Below are positions 46,610 to 56,760 of a stretch of DNA of 64,000 nucleotides, piece by piece. The position numbers and the translations under genes are program-made. A model generated the notes under the pieces. The model was given only the letters and a program-made list of their open reading frames with translations, ran no database searches and was not told where the DNA came from. Each line of letters opens with the position of its first letter. Position 1 is the first letter of the stretch. The stretch lies in NCBI RefSeq assembly GCF_006965445.1, contig NZ_CP041356.1, forward strand, positions 868,001-932,000. The letters run 5' to 3'. This stretch comes from Lactococcus protaetiae. GTDB taxonomy: Bacteria > Bacillota > Bacilli > Lactobacillales > Streptococcaceae.

Positions 46610-47662
46610 ATGTCTGAAGAAACAATCTTAGAAGTAAAAAATTTACACGTAAACTTTAAAACATATGCTGGACAAGTCAAGGCTATTCGTGATGTATCTT
46701 TTAGTTTAGAAAAAGGTCAAACGTTGGCCATCGTTGGCGAATCAGGTTCTGGGAAATCTGTAACAACTAAAACCTTGATGGGTTTGAATGCACCAAATGC
46801 TGAGATTCCTGAAGGGCAATTACTTTACAAAGGTAAAGACCTTCTTAAAAATACAGAGAAAGAGTGGCAAGCGCTCCGTGGAAATGAAATCTCAATGATT
46901 TTCCAAGACCCTATGACTTCTCTTGATCCAACAATGAAAATTGGAAAACAAATTGCGGAGCCTTTGTTAAAGCACAATAAAGGGATGAGTAAAAAAGATG
47001 CTTTAGCACGTGCGTTAGAATTGATGAAGCAAGTTGGTATTCCTAAAGCAGAAGAACATATTAATGATTATCCGCACCAATGGTCAGGTGGGATGCGTCA
47101 ACGTGCGGTTATTGCGATTGCACTTGCGGCAGATCCAGAAATTCTGATTGCAGATGAACCTACTACGGCACTTGATGTAACAATTCAAGCACAAATCATG
47201 CATATGATGGCTGAATTGCAAGCACGTATTAAATCATCTATTGTGTTCATTACCCATGACCTTGGGGTAGTAGCTGGATTTGCACACAAAGTTGCGGTAA
47301 TGTATGCGGGGGAAATTGTAGAATATGGAACGGTTGAGGAAATCTTTTACAATCCGCAACATCCTTATACATGGGGATTGTTAGACTCTATGCCTACAGT
47401 AGAAACAGATGTTGACCGTTTGGTTTCTATTCCAGGGACACCTCCCGACTTGCTTAATCCTCCTAAAGGGGATGCTTTTGCAGCGCGGAATAAATATGCT
47501 CTTGATATTGATTTTGAAGAAGAACCTCCATTTTTTGAAGTATCTCCTACGCATTTTGCGAAAACATGGTTGCTTGATGAAAGAGCACCAAAGGTTGAGC
47601 CTTCTGATAATATTAAAGCTCGTTGGGCTCGTTGGGCTAAAATTTCAGGAGGTGCGGAATAA
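46610..47662 (+). CDS. oppD: Oligopeptide ABC transporter ATPase OppD
   Basis: ATPase subunit (350 aa). Walker A GESGSGKS, signature SGGMRQRAVIAIAL, Walker B ILIADEPTTALDV, switch His in ITHDLGVVAGFA. The C-terminal oligopeptide/dipeptide domain PGTPPDLLNPPKGDAFAARN is present, but the usual iron-sulfur-type Cys pattern of many OppD proteins is not seen. AAAGGAGAATG upstream; overlaps oppF by one base. Confidence 0.95.
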   Translation: MSEETILEVKNLHVNFKTYAGQVKAIRDVSFSLEKGQTLAIVGESGSGKSVTTKTLMGLNAPNAEIPEGQLLYKGKDLLKNTEKEWQALRGNEISMIFQDPMTSLDPTMKIGKQIAEPLLKHNKGMSKKDALARALELMKQVGIPKAEEHINDYPHQWSGGMRQRAVIAIALAADPEILIADEPTTALDVTIQAQIMHMMAELQARIKSSIVFITHDLGVVAGFAHKVAVMYAGEIVEYGTVEEIFYNPQHPYTWGLLDSMPTVETDVDRLVSIPGTPPDLLNPPKGDAFAARNKYALDIDFEEEPPFFEVSPTHFAKTWLLDERAPKVEPSDNIKARWARWAKISGGAE

Positions 47663-48600
47663 TGGCTGAAGATAAAAAAGTATTGGTTGAGCTCAAAAAT
47701 CTTGACTTGACTTTTAATAAAGGTAAACGTAATGCAAATAAGGCGATAAATGATGTTTCTTTTCATATCTATGAAGGTGAAACATTTGGTCTTGTTGGTG
47801 AGTCTGGCTCAGGTAAAACAACAATTGGTCGAGCAATCTTAAAACTTTATGATAAAGATATTACTGGTGGAGACATTCTCTTTAACGGAATAGATGTCCG
47901 AAACCTCAAAGGACAAGAACTTAGAGATTTTCGTTCGCAAGCACAAATGATTTTCCAAGACCCACAAGCATCATTAAATGGTCGTTTGCGGATTAAAGAT
48001 GTTGTTGCTGAAGGAATTGATGTGAATGGTTTGGCTAAAGATGAAGCTGACCGTACAAGACAAGTCGAAGAACTATTGAAGCTGGTTGGTTTAAATCGAG
48101 ATCATTTGACGCGATATCCACATGAGTTTTCTGGTGGACAACGTCAACGGATTGGTATTGCACGTGCTTTGGCTGTAAAACCTAAGTTTATTGTTGCGGA
48201 CGAACCTATTTCTGCTCTTGATGTGTCTATTCAGGCACAAGTTGTCAACTTGATGAAAGACATTCAAGCAAAAGAAAACTTGACTTATCTTTTCATCGCT
48301 CATGATTTGTCGATGGTAAAATACATTTCTGACCGTATTGGTGTTATGCATTGGGGTAAAATTTTGGAAATCGGTACTTCTGACCAAGTTTATAATCACC
48401 CTATCCATCCTTATACAAAGAGCTTGTTGAGCTCTATTCCTGCGCCAGATCCAATTTCTGAACGTGACCGTACACCTCTTATCTATGACCCTACTACTGA
48501 GTTAGATGGTCAAGAGCGTGAAATGCGTGAAATTGAGCCAGGACATTTTGTCTTTTCTACAGAAGCTGAGGCTACTGAGTATAAGAAAAATCTTATTTAA
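47662..48600 (+). CDS. oppF: Oligopeptide ABC transporter ATPase OppF
   Basis: Second ATPase subunit (312 aa). Walker A GESGSGKTT, signature FSGGQRQRIGIARAL, Walker B FIVADEPISALDV, switch His in IAHDLSMVKYI. Starts at the ATG overlapping the oppD stop, with AGGAGG upstream. Last gene of the operon. Confidence 0.95.
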   Translation: MAEDKKVLVELKNLDLTFNKGKRNANKAINDVSFHIYEGETFGLVGESGSGKTTIGRAILKLYDKDITGGDILFNGIDVRNLKGQELRDFRSQAQMIFQDPQASLNGRLRIKDVVAEGIDVNGLAKDEADRTRQVEELLKLVGLNRDHLTRYPHEFSGGQRQRIGIARALAVKPKFIVADEPISALDVSIQAQVVNLMKDIQAKENLTYLFIAHDLSMVKYISDRIGVMHWGKILEIGTSDQVYNHPIHPYTKSLLSSIPAPDPISERDRTPLIYDPTTELDGQEREMREIEPGHFVFSTEAEATEYKKNLI

Positions 48601-48720
48601 TAAGCTATTTAATTTATCTCTTTGGTATTTACTGAAGGATAAACTAAACCTCTGGGAGTGGGGGTTTATAGATAGATATGGTGTCCAAGCTGCACCTAAA
48701 ATCGGCTATTTAAGTTTTCT

Positions 48721-48751
48721 GAGCCTGTCGTAGCTGACAGGCTCATTTTTT
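48721..48751 (+). terminator. Terminator of the opp operon
   Basis: GAGCCTGTC / GACAGGCTC around GTAGCT, then ATTTTTT. It contains the CTGTC/GACAG core word. Confidence 0.92.
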
Positions 48752-48802
48752 GTGGTAATAGATTTAAACAAAAATATGCTATAAAATTAGCTAGAATTTT
48801 GA

Positions 48803-49076
48803 TATAATTGACGAGATAGAATTTTCTAATCAGTTGAATGTTTCTAGTTATGCCAGTTCCACTTTAGAACTTATCACGATTTTGTGTCTATTTGCTTTAT
48901 TTTCTGTTCGTGCTGAATCGGCAATTTTAAGCGATTAAGAAGGACAGAGCGAGTAACAACAGTGTGTACGGATAGCATGGGGATAGTAAATGCACACGGA
49001 GAGCGTTAGCAGAAGATGTGTGGAGATACTGATTTTGCGTTGTGAAATTTGAGTGTGATAGTGTATAGAAGAATAG
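48803..49076 (+). ncRNA. Orphan transcribed leader resembling a T-box stem I
   Basis: TATAAT at 48803-48808, extended by TGA, would start an RNA with no gene behind it. At 48940-49025 it has GGACAGAGCGAGTAAC, GTGTGTAC...GCACAC and GGAGAGCG blocks, reminiscent of stem I of the leader at 15280. No T-box or terminator block follows; a family A repeat starts at 49077. Could be the remnant of a T-box whose 3' half was lost. Low certainty. Confidence 0.3.
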
Positions 49077-49455
49077 ATGAAGTCAAGACTTATTCAGTGG
49101 GAGTTTCGTAAAATATTTGTCCATTTTCTCTAGTCGCTGAAGCGACTGATAAAAGGGCAACTTGCCACTGATTTAAGGTACAACCTCACATCTTCGATAT
49201 GAGGTCACACCTCCGCTTCGCTTCGTTATCCATTCGCTCTAAGCGACTAAAGTCGCAAGGCGAAGTGGTCTTGTCCAAGAAGCCTAAATTCTAAAGCACT
49301 AACGCCCTATGGCAGTCGGACGAAATTCAAGGATTGCCATTCCGACTAGGTGCTTCAGCACCGTAGCGAGGATGGACAGCGGAGCGAAGCGGAGATAGTG
49401 CTGCTTTATCTCCGACCTGAAAGATCGGAGATTAGCACGCACTTGTTTTGATAAA
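49077..49455 (+). repeat. Family A mosaic repeat, copy 10
   Basis: Left end AAGTCAAGACTT, hairpin with a TTTGTCCATTTTCTC cassette as in copy 1, then ACAACCTCACATCTTCG, CCTCCGCTTCGCTTCG, GACTAGGTGCTTCAGCACCG, core hairpin CTCCGACC/AGATCGGAG and right end TTAGCACGCACTTG. Before prfC. Confidence 0.87.
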
Positions 49456-49559
49456 AATGATTGTCGCTTAAGATAGAGCTATCTGAGGGAGTATTCCGAT
49501 GTAGAGAATAATAAAGATTCTATGAAAATAAATACAAGAGAAAGTTTAGATGATTTAAA

Positions 49560-51131
49560 ATGAATGTAGCAGAAGAAATAAAAAAACGGCGCACCTTTGC
49601 GATTATTAGTCACCCGGATGCTGGTAAAACAACGATTACTGAGCAATTGTTAAAATTTGGTGGTGCCATTCGTGAAGCGGGAACTGTTAAGGCGCGTAAG
49701 ACTGGTAATTTTGCTAAGTCTGACTGGATGGATATTGAGAAAGAACGGGGAATTTCGGTTACTTCATCTGTCATGCAGTTTGATTATGCAGATAAAAGAG
49801 TTAATATTTTGGATACTCCGGGGCATGAGGACTTTTCGGAAGATACTTATCGGACTCTGATGGCAGTGGATGCTGCTGTGATGGTCATTGATAGTGCAAA
49901 AGGGATTGAGGCGCAGACTAAAAAGCTTTTCCAAGTTGTGAAACGTCGTGGTATTCCTGTTTTTACTTTTATTAATAAACTTGACCGAGATGGCCGTGAG
50001 CCGTTGGATTTACTTTCTGAACTGGAGGAAATTCTTGGGATTGCCTCTGTGCCGATGAATTGGCCGATTGGAATGGGGAAAAATTTCCAAGGTTTATATG
50101 ATTTTACGCATGGTCGGGTTGAAGTTTATCAGCCTGATGATGGTGAACGTTTTGTCGCATTTGATGCTAATGGAGAAGTACCTAGTAGTCATCCGTTGAC
50201 GAAGAACCCGTTTTTTACTCAGGCTTTGGAAGATGCTGAACTACTTTTAGATGCTGGGAATCAGTTTAAACCAGAGGAAGTGGTTGCTGGACAGTTGACT
50301 CCTGTGTTTTTTGGCTCAGCGTTAACAAGTTTTGGTGTGCAGACTTTCTTGGAAACTTTCTTGGAATATGCTCCTGAGCCACATTCGCATAAAACGGTGG
50401 ATGCTGAAGAAATTGAGCCTTTAAATCCTGATTTTTCTGGATTCATTTTCAAGATTCAGGCAAACATGGATCCACGACATCGTGACCGTATTGCTTTTGT
50501 GCGGATTGTGTCAGGTGAATTTGAACGTGGAATGGATGTGAACTTAGTTCGGACGGGAAAAAAGGTGAAGCTGTCTAATGTCACACAGTTCATGGCAGAA
50601 ACTCGTGAAAATGTTGAAAATGCGGTGGCTGGTGATATTATTGGGGTTTATGATACAGGAACTTATCAGGTTGGTGATACATTGACAACAGGTAAGTTGA
50701 AAAAGGCTTTTGAGGCGTTGCCAACGTTTACTCCAGAACTTTTCATGCGTGTTCAGGCTAAAAATGTGATGAAGCAGAAGTCGTTTCAAAAGGGAATTGA
50801 GCAACTTGTGCAAGAAGGTGCTATCCAACTTTACAGAAGTTTTACGACTGGTGATATCATGCTGGGAGCTGTCGGACAACTGCAGTTTGAAGTGTTTAAA
50901 GACCGAATGGAACGTGAATATAATGCTGAAACGGTGATGACACCAATGGGTGCTAAGACAGTGCGCTGGATTAAAGAAGAAGATTTAGACGAAAAAATGT
51001 CTAGTTCACGTAACATTTTGGCGCGTGATCGCTTTGGTCATCCACTTTTCTTGTTTGAGAATGAATTTGCGATGCGTTGGTTCAAGGATAAGTACCCTGA
51101 TGTTGAGTTGATGGAACAGTTTTCAGTTTGA
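49560..51131 (+). CDS. prfC: Peptide chain release factor 3
   Basis: Translational GTPase that recycles RF1/RF2 (523 aa). G1 [10 protein letters not shown]2 region [10 protein letters not shown]3 [17 protein letters not shown]4 INKLDRDG. The EF-G-like start [20 protein letters not shown] is typical of RF3. Shine-Dalgarno is weak (GAAAG about 14 bases away). Monocistronic, between two TGTCAG-type terminators. Confidence 0.96.
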   Translation: MNVAEEIKKRRTFAIISHPDAGKTTITEQLLKFGGAIREAGTVKARKTGNFAKSDWMDIEKERGISVTSSVMQFDYADKRVNILDTPGHEDFSEDTYRTLMAVDAAVMVIDSAKGIEAQTKKLFQVVKRRGIPVFTFINKLDRDGREPLDLLSELEEILGIASVPMNWPIGMGKNFQGLYDFTHGRVEVYQPDDGERFVAFDANGEVPSSHPLTKNPFFTQALEDAELLLDAGNQFKPEEVVAGQLTPVFFGSALTSFGVQTFLETFLEYAPEPHSHKTVDAEEIEPLNPDFSGFIFKIQANMDPRHRDRIAFVRIVSGEFERGMDVNLVRTGKKVKLSNVTQFMAETRENVENAVAGDIIGVYDTGTYQVGDTLTTGKLKKAFEALPTFTPELFMRVQAKNVMKQKSFQKGIEQLVQEGAIQLYRSFTTGDIMLGAVGQLQFEVFKDRMEREYNAETVMTPMGAKTVRWIKEEDLDEKMSSSRNILARDRFGHPLFLFENEFAMRWFKDKYPDVELMEQFSV

Positions 51132-51197
51132 TTTTTGAAGTGACAGTCTTATCAATAAGGGAATTAGACTAAAAATGTGCGTTTATTGAGTTAAAAA

Positions 51198-51227
51198 AAT
51201 TCTTGTCAGCACTGACAGGAATTTTTT
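51198..51227 (+). terminator. Terminator of prfC
   Basis: AATTCTTGTCAG / CTGACAGGAATT, then T. A second CTGTCAGTGCTGACAG palindrome follows at 51241-51256. Confidence 0.9.
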
Positions 51228-51324
51228 GTATGCCATTTTTTCTGTCAGTGCTGACAGAAAGCGATTAGTGAAAAAAATTTCAAAAAAATAAATACCGTAA
51301 GCATTTTCAGATGAAAAAGTATGC

Positions 51325-51415
51325 TATAATAGATAAGTTACGTCAGGCGGGTCACACAAATTTCGCCTGTATCAAGCATTTCGGATGCTGTAATAGAAGA
51401 ATTGTCGGAAGACAA
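51325..51415 (+). promoter_or_regulatory. Helicase promoter and leader with three successive hairpins
   Basis: Extended -10 TGCTATAAT (51325-51330). The leader folds into three small hairpins: CAGGCG/CGCCTG (51344-51369), AGCATTTCGGATGCT (51375-51389) and TTGTCGGAAGACAA (51402-51415). Such leaders are common in cold-shock genes; a role here is inferred. Confidence 0.6.
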
Positions 51416-51438
51416 AATTTAGAAATATAGGTGAAAAT

Positions 51439-53071
51439 TTGAAATTTAGTGAACTCGGCCTGTCAGAAGGTATCGTAAATACACTTACAGAAATCGGCTA
51501 TGAACAGCCAACTCCAATCCAAGAGCAAACGATTCAGCTCACGCTTGCAGGTCGTGATGTGATTGGTCAAGCCCAAACAGGAACAGGAAAAACAGCAGCT
51601 TTTGGTCTGCCAACGATTGAAAAAATCAATCCTGAGAATCCAGCCGTACAAGCGCTTGTTATTGCGCCTACGCGTGAACTTGCTGTGCAAGGTCAGGAAG
51701 AACTTTTCCGTTTCGGGAAGTCAAAAGGACTTAAAGTTCGTACTGTTTTTGGTGGTTCAAGTATTGAAAAACAAATCAAAGCACTCAAGTCTGGTGCGCA
51801 TATCGTAGTTGGAACGCCTGGGCGTTTGGTGGATTTAATTAAACGTAAAGCTTTGAAAATCGACCATATCAGCACTTTGGTCTTGGACGAAGCGGATGAA
51901 ATGTTGAATATGGGATTTTTGGAAGATATTGAATTTATCTTGTCAAATACGCCAGAAAATCGTCAAACTTTGCTTTTTTCTGCGACAATGCCTGCTGATA
52001 TTAAAAAAATTGGCGTGAAATTCATGAAAAATCCTGAGCATATCAAAATTGCAGCGAAGGAAATGACCGCTGACCGTATTGACCAATATTTTATCAAGAC
52101 AAAAGAATTTGAAAAATTTGATATTTTGACACGCTTGTTAGATGTGGAACGTCCTGAACTTGCGATTGTTTTTGGACGGACAAAACGTCGTGTGGACGAG
52201 TTGATTCGTGGACTTAAACTGCGTGGTTATCGTGCTGAGGGTATTCACGGTGACTTGGACCAAAATAAACGTCTTGCGGTTTTGCGTGATTTCAAAGCAG
52301 GACATATTGATGTCTTGGTAGCAACGGACGTGGCGGCACGTGGACTTGATATTTCAGGTGTGACGCACGTTTACAACTATGATATTACACAAGATCAAGA
52401 AAGCTATGTTCACCGTATCGGACGGACCGGTCGTGCTGGTAAATCTGGTCGTTCAGTAACACTTGTTTCGTATAATGAAATGGGCTACCTCCGTGCCATT
52501 GAAAATCTAACGAAAAAACCAATGAAAGGTTTGAAACCACCAACAAAAGAAGAAGCTTACCGTGCTTCATTGGCTGTTGCGATGGACGATGTTTTGCGTG
52601 ATTTGACAGATGAATCTGCAAAGCTTTCGCTTGCAAAATTTGACAAGCAAGCAGAGAAGTTGTTGGAACAATTTGATGCTAAAGAATTGGTAGCATTGCT
52701 ACTTCAAGGTCGAGTAAAAGACCCAGATAATCAAGAAGAAGTGAAAATTACGGCTGAACGTCCACTACCATTTAACGGCGAAGGTCAAGGCTTTAAGAAA
52801 AAAGGCAAAGGCGGCGGTCGTTACAAGGGTAGAGGAAATGGTGACCGTGAAGGTAATCGAGGCGGCTACCGTGGTGGAAATCGTGATGGTGAACGCGGTG
52901 GTGATCGCAAACGCTGGAGTCGTGATCGTGATGAAAATCGAGGGGTTACCGAGGAAAACGCGATGATCGTCGCTTTGATGACCGTAAACAAGCAGAAAAA
53001 ACACCACGTAAGCGGACAACTGGTACTGAAAAAGCAGCAGGATTTGTGATGCGTAGCCGTGGGATAAATAA
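51439..53071 (+). CDS. cshA: DEAD-box ATP-dependent RNA helicase CshA (apparent frameshifts near the end)
   Basis: Cold-shock and mRNA-decay RNA helicase, about 544 aa if intact. Q motif YEQPTPIQEQTI, motif I AQTGTGKT, DEAD box VLDEADEMLNMGF, motif III SATMP, motif VI HRIGRTGRAG. The C-terminal tail is Arg/Gly-rich (GGYRGGNRDGERGG). TTG start with AGGTG upstream. At 52942-52945 an added G continues the tail as ENRGGYRGKRDDRRFDDRKQ instead of ENRGVTEEN. At 53061-53063 another G gives the end VMRSRGDK and a stop before the terminator. As written the frame ends at 53049. Confidence 0.9.
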
Positions 53072-53082
53072 AGTCAAAAATG

Positions 53083-53110
53083 AATCTGTCAGTATACTGA
53101 CAGATTTTTT
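53083..53110 (+). terminator. Terminator of cshA
   Basis: AATCTGTCAGTATACTGACAG followed by ATTTTTT; a perfect TGTCAGT inverted pair. It lies outside the gene only if the cshA frame is corrected. Confidence 0.9.
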
Positions 53111-53163
53111 AAGCTCTAGCTAGTGCTGGTATAAGGGATACGCTGATATTTTGAGAGCAGTTC

Positions 53164-53192
53164 TTGACGGTAACGTCCACTTCTTGTATAAT
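53164..53192 (+). promoter_or_regulatory. era promoter, giving a leaderless mRNA
   Basis: TTGACG (53164-53169), 17 bases, TATAAT (53187-53192), AGCGCT, ATG. The expected start point is the A of ATG. Confidence 0.85.
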
Positions 53193-53198
53193 AGCGCT

Positions 53199-54110
53199 AT
53201 GACAAATAACAAATTTAAATCAGGTTTTGTGGCGATTTTAGGTCGTCCAAATGTAGGAAAATCTACATTTATGAATCATGTGATGGGCCAAAAAATTGCC
53301 ATCATGTCAGATAAACCACAGACAACGAGAAATAAAATCCAAGGGATTTACACGACAGAAAATGAACAAATCATTTTTATTGATACGCCAGGAATTCATA
53401 AACCACATAATGCACTGGGAGATTTTATGGTGCAATCTGCTTATTCTACCTTGCGTGAATGCGATATGGTTTTATTTATGGTAGCTGCTGATGAACCAAG
53501 GTCTACTGGGGAAAATATGATTATTGAACGTCTGAAAAAAGCAGAAGTTCCAGTCATTTTGGTCGTTAATAAGATTGATAAAGTGCATCCTGACCGACTT
53601 TTTGAGATTGTCAGCGATTATACGTCACAAATGGAATTTGCAGAAGTTGTACCTATTTCTGCGAAAATGGGAAATAACACTGACCGACTTCTGTCAGCAC
53701 TTACAGAAAAATTGTCAGAAGGGCCGCAATATTTCCCAGAAGACCAAATTACTGACCATCCAGAGCGTTTTTTGGTCAGTGAGATGATCCGTGAGAAAAT
53801 CTTGCTTTTGACGCGTGAGGAGGTGCCACATAGTATTGCTGTGACTACAGATCAGATGACACGTGACATTGATACTGGAAAAATCCATATCATGGCAACA
53901 ATTATTGTGGAGCGTAAGTCACAAAAAGGGATTATTCTTGGCAAAGGTGGCGATATGATTCGCAAAATCGGTAAAATGGCGCGGCGTGATATTGAGATTA
54001 TGCTTGGTGATAAGGTTTATCTCGAAACATGGGTCAAAATCAAAAATGACTGGCGTGATCGTAAGATGGATTTGGCTGACTTTGGTTACAATAAAGACGA
54101 CTATATGTAA
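53199..54110 (+). CDS. era: GTPase Era
   Basis: Essential GTPase for 16S rRNA maturation and 30S assembly (303 aa). G1 [10 protein letters not shown]2 [10 protein letters not shown]3 DTPGIHKP, G4 NKIDKV; the KH RNA-binding domain has [15 protein letters not shown] start it at 53199 ([10 protein letters not shown]), since the frame further upstream covers the promoter. No Shine-Dalgarno sequence; the -10 box ends six bases before the ATG. Confidence 0.96.
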   Translation: MTNNKFKSGFVAILGRPNVGKSTFMNHVMGQKIAIMSDKPQTTRNKIQGIYTTENEQIIFIDTPGIHKPHNALGDFMVQSAYSTLRECDMVLFMVAADEPRSTGENMIIERLKKAEVPVILVVNKIDKVHPDRLFEIVSDYTSQMEFAEVVPISAKMGNNTDRLLSALTEKLSEGPQYFPEDQITDHPERFLVSEMIREKILLLTREEVPHSIAVTTDQMTRDIDTGKIHIMATIIVERKSQKGIILGKGGDMIRKIGKMARRDIEIMLGDKVYLETWVKIKNDWRDRKMDLADFGYNKDDYM

Positions 54111-54114
54111 AAAT

Positions 54115-54740
54115 ATGAAGTTAAGACTTATTCAGTGGGAGTTTTGTAAAATATTTGTCCATTTTCTCTAGTTGCTATCTTCGCTGCGCTACGTCGTCCA
54201 CACCGCAGGTATACATGCTCGCTAAGGCGCTACGTGCTTCGCACGCCGTTCTGCGAACGGTCTACGCAACTTCGTTGCTCCGCTGTCCGTTTGCTTAACT
54301 GCTAAAGCAGTAAGAGCAAAAGGCAAAGTGCTGAGCCGCAATGGTTCTCGCTAAGTGGCTACGTACTGCGTATGCCGTTCTACGAACGGTCTACACAACT
54401 TTGTTGCTCCGCTGTCCTTTTGCTTAGGGGCTAAAGCCCCAAGAGCAAAAGGCAAAGCCGCAAGTCGAGTCGCAAATCACTAACACCCTAGGGCAGTCGG
54501 ATGAAATTCAAAGTTGCCATTTCACCTTATCGCTTTAGCGAGTTGCGACTTCGACTAGGCACGTTCGTGCCGTAGCGAGAATTGACAGCGTAGCGAAGCG
54601 GAGATAGTGCTGCTTCATGTAAGGGTGTTGCGATTGCGACTAGCCACTTTATAGGATGATATGCTAGTTGTTGCACCTAGTGGCATAGCGAGCATCGACA
54701 GCGTAGAGATAGGAGATAGCACGCACTTACTTCGATGAAA
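54115..54740 (+). repeat. Family A mosaic repeat, copy 11 (longest, nested cassettes)
   Basis: About 626 bases. Left end AAGTTAAGACTT and GTGGGAG, then a long string of hairpin tokens: TGCTTCGCA, GTTCTGCGAAC, GCAACTTCGTTGC, CTGCTAAAGCAG, CTACGTACTGCGTATG, GTTCTACGAAC, GGGGCTAAAGCCCC, GGCACGTTCGTGCC, CCACTTTATAGG, and the right end TAGCACGCACTTAC. Two partly duplicated halves (about 54230-54330 and 54355-54460). No gene inside. Confidence 0.83.
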
Positions 54741-54750
54741 ATGGTGAATC

Positions 54751-54779
54751 AAGGTTGTCAGTGTACTGACAGCTTTTTT
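54751..54779 (+). terminator. TGTCAGT-type terminator after era region
   Basis: AAGGTTGTCAG / CTGACAGCTT around TGTA, then T. Confidence 0.85.
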
Positions 54780-54846
54780 CAGTGCTGATAGCCATTGATT
54801 TGATGTTCAGTTTTACATTTTTTATGAATTTTTCTGATAATTGTGA

Positions 54847-54852
54847 TATAAT
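54847..54852 (+). promoter_or_regulatory. -10 box of asnB
   Basis: TATAAT at 54847-54852 preceded by TGTGA, about 30 bases before the start; the -35 is weak. Confidence 0.5.
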
Positions 54853-54881
54853 GTTGAAAATTATGATTATTGGGGGAAATT

Positions 54882-56473
54882 ATGTGCGGATTTTTATTTA
54901 TGGGAACATCTGATTTGACGATAGCGGAGTTTAAAGCAAATTTGCAATTGATAGAGCATCGGGGACCAGATGACCAACAGCACGTTCGTGACACATTGGG
55001 AAATGATTTTGGCTTTCATCGTCTGTCAATCATGGATTTGTCGGTATGTGGTAGGCAACCATTTGGATTGAACGGCAAGCGGTTGATGTGTAATGGTGAG
55101 ATTTATAATTTTATTATTTTACGAAAGTTTTTAGAGGCTCAAGGTTATGAGTTCGCTGGAAATTCAGACTGTGAGGTGTTGATTCCATTGTTTGAAACAC
55201 AAGGTATTGAAAACATGGTGAAAATGTTAGATGCAGAATTTGCCTTTGTGTTGGTTGATGAAAATACGGGTGAAACCTTTGCGGCACGTGATCCGTTTGG
55301 GATTCGCCCATTATTTTATGGCTATGCCAAAGAAACAGGAAAGATTTGTTTTGCCTCAGAGGCTAAAGCGCTTGTAAAATCTTGTCGTGATGTTTCACCA
55401 TTTCCACCAGGATATTATTATGCAAATGGTGAGTTTTATGTGTATCATGATATTTCAGCAGTGAAACAGATGGTAGAAGAACCTCTCGCAGAGATTTCAG
55501 GGCATATTCGCAGAAAATTAGAACGTGCAGTAAAAAAACGTCTACACGCTGATGCACCGATGGGATATTTATTATCTGGCGGTCTTGATTCATCCTTGGT
55601 TTGTGCGATTGCTGCTAGGGAATTGGAGCAGCCGATTAAAACTTTTGCAATCGGTATGGAAACTGATCCTATTGATTTGAAATATGCGCGTGAGGTAGCT
55701 GATTTCTTGAAAACAGACCACACAGAAGTTTTAATGACAAAAGATGATGTACTTGGTGCGCTTCGTGATGTCATTTGGCACTTGGAAACATGGGATATTA
55801 CAACGATTCGTGCTTCTATTGGGATGTATTTGATTTGTAAATACATTCGTGAGAATACAGATTTGAAAGTTCTGATGACTGGCGAAGTTTCAGACGAAAT
55901 GTTTGGCTACAAATATACAGACTTTGCGCCAAATGCGAGCGAATTTCAAAATGAAGCATCTAAAAGAGTCCATGAGCTTTATATGTACGATGTTTTGCGT
56001 GCTGACCGTTGTTTAGCGGCACATTCACTTGAAGCGCGTGTACCGTTTGCAGACTTGGATTTTGCAAACTATGTGATGTCTATTAATCCACAACGCAAAC
56101 TCAATACCTACGGCAAAGGAAAATATTTGTTGCGCCATGCTTTTGAGGGGACAGAACTTTTGCCAGATGAAATTTTATTCCGCGAAAAAGCTGCTTTTTC
56201 AGATGCCGTTGGTCATTCAATGGTTGACTATTTGAAAGAATTTGCAGAAAATAAATATACTGATGAGGAACTAGCTACGGCTAGGGAAAAGTACCCTTCG
56301 CACACACCTTTTACTAAAGAATCACTCCTTTATCGTGATATTTTTGAAGAATTTTATCCTGGATATGATGGTTGGATTGTTGACTTCTGGATGCCAAATT
56401 CAAAATGGGTAGGTGAGGAAGTGAAAGACCCTCAGCACGTGTTTTGTCAAACTATGGAGACTCTGGCAAGTAG
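54882..56473 (+). CDS. asnB: Glutamine-hydrolysing asparagine synthase AsnB (apparent frameshift near the end)
   Basis: Makes asparagine from aspartate, glutamine and ATP (about 530 aa). The N-terminal nucleophile Cys2 (MCGFLFMGTSD) fixes the start at 54882, with GGGGGA upstream. Glutaminase motifs HRGPDD and YNFIILR are followed by the synthetase P-loop LLSGGLDSSLVCAI. After EEVKDP the frame as written drifts into non-conserved sequence to 56567. One extra C at 56429-56431 (or T) gives DPSARVLSNYGDSGK and a stop at 56471-56473, the normal AsnB end. Confidence 0.92.
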
Positions 56474-56517
56474 GAAGAAGCAGGGGATACGGTTAATTCG
56501 TGATATAAATGTTAAAA

Positions 56518-56552
56518 TGATTACTGACAGATATTCTGTCAGTAATTTTGAT
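56518..56552 (+). terminator. Terminator of asnB
   Basis: ATTACTGACAGA / TCTGTCAGTAAT around TAT, then TTTGATTT. It falls in the 3' UTR once the asnB end is corrected. Confidence 0.85.
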
Positions 56553-56620
56553 TTCTGTCAGAGTTGACCCTTAGGTTGAAGGTTATAGTGTTTACAGTGA
56601 GAATGTCAATCAGGAAAATT

Positions 56621-56641
56621 ATCGTGATATGATATCATGAT
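56621..56641 (+). promoter_or_regulatory. 21-bp imperfect palindrome upstream of mutM
   Basis: ATCGTGATAT, G, ATATCATGAT is nearly symmetric. A second near-palindrome AGTGTAATT/AATTGCACT follows around 56650-56671. Possible operator; the protein is unknown. Confidence 0.45.
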
Positions 56642-56760
56642 GTGCGAAGTGTAATTGTGTAATTGCACTGATTGAAAGGATTCATAGAAATTTAGAATAT
56701 GAATGTTGTGCCAGAATATCAATGGAGAAAGGAGTCCTGCTCGTCAGGAAAATTTGAATT

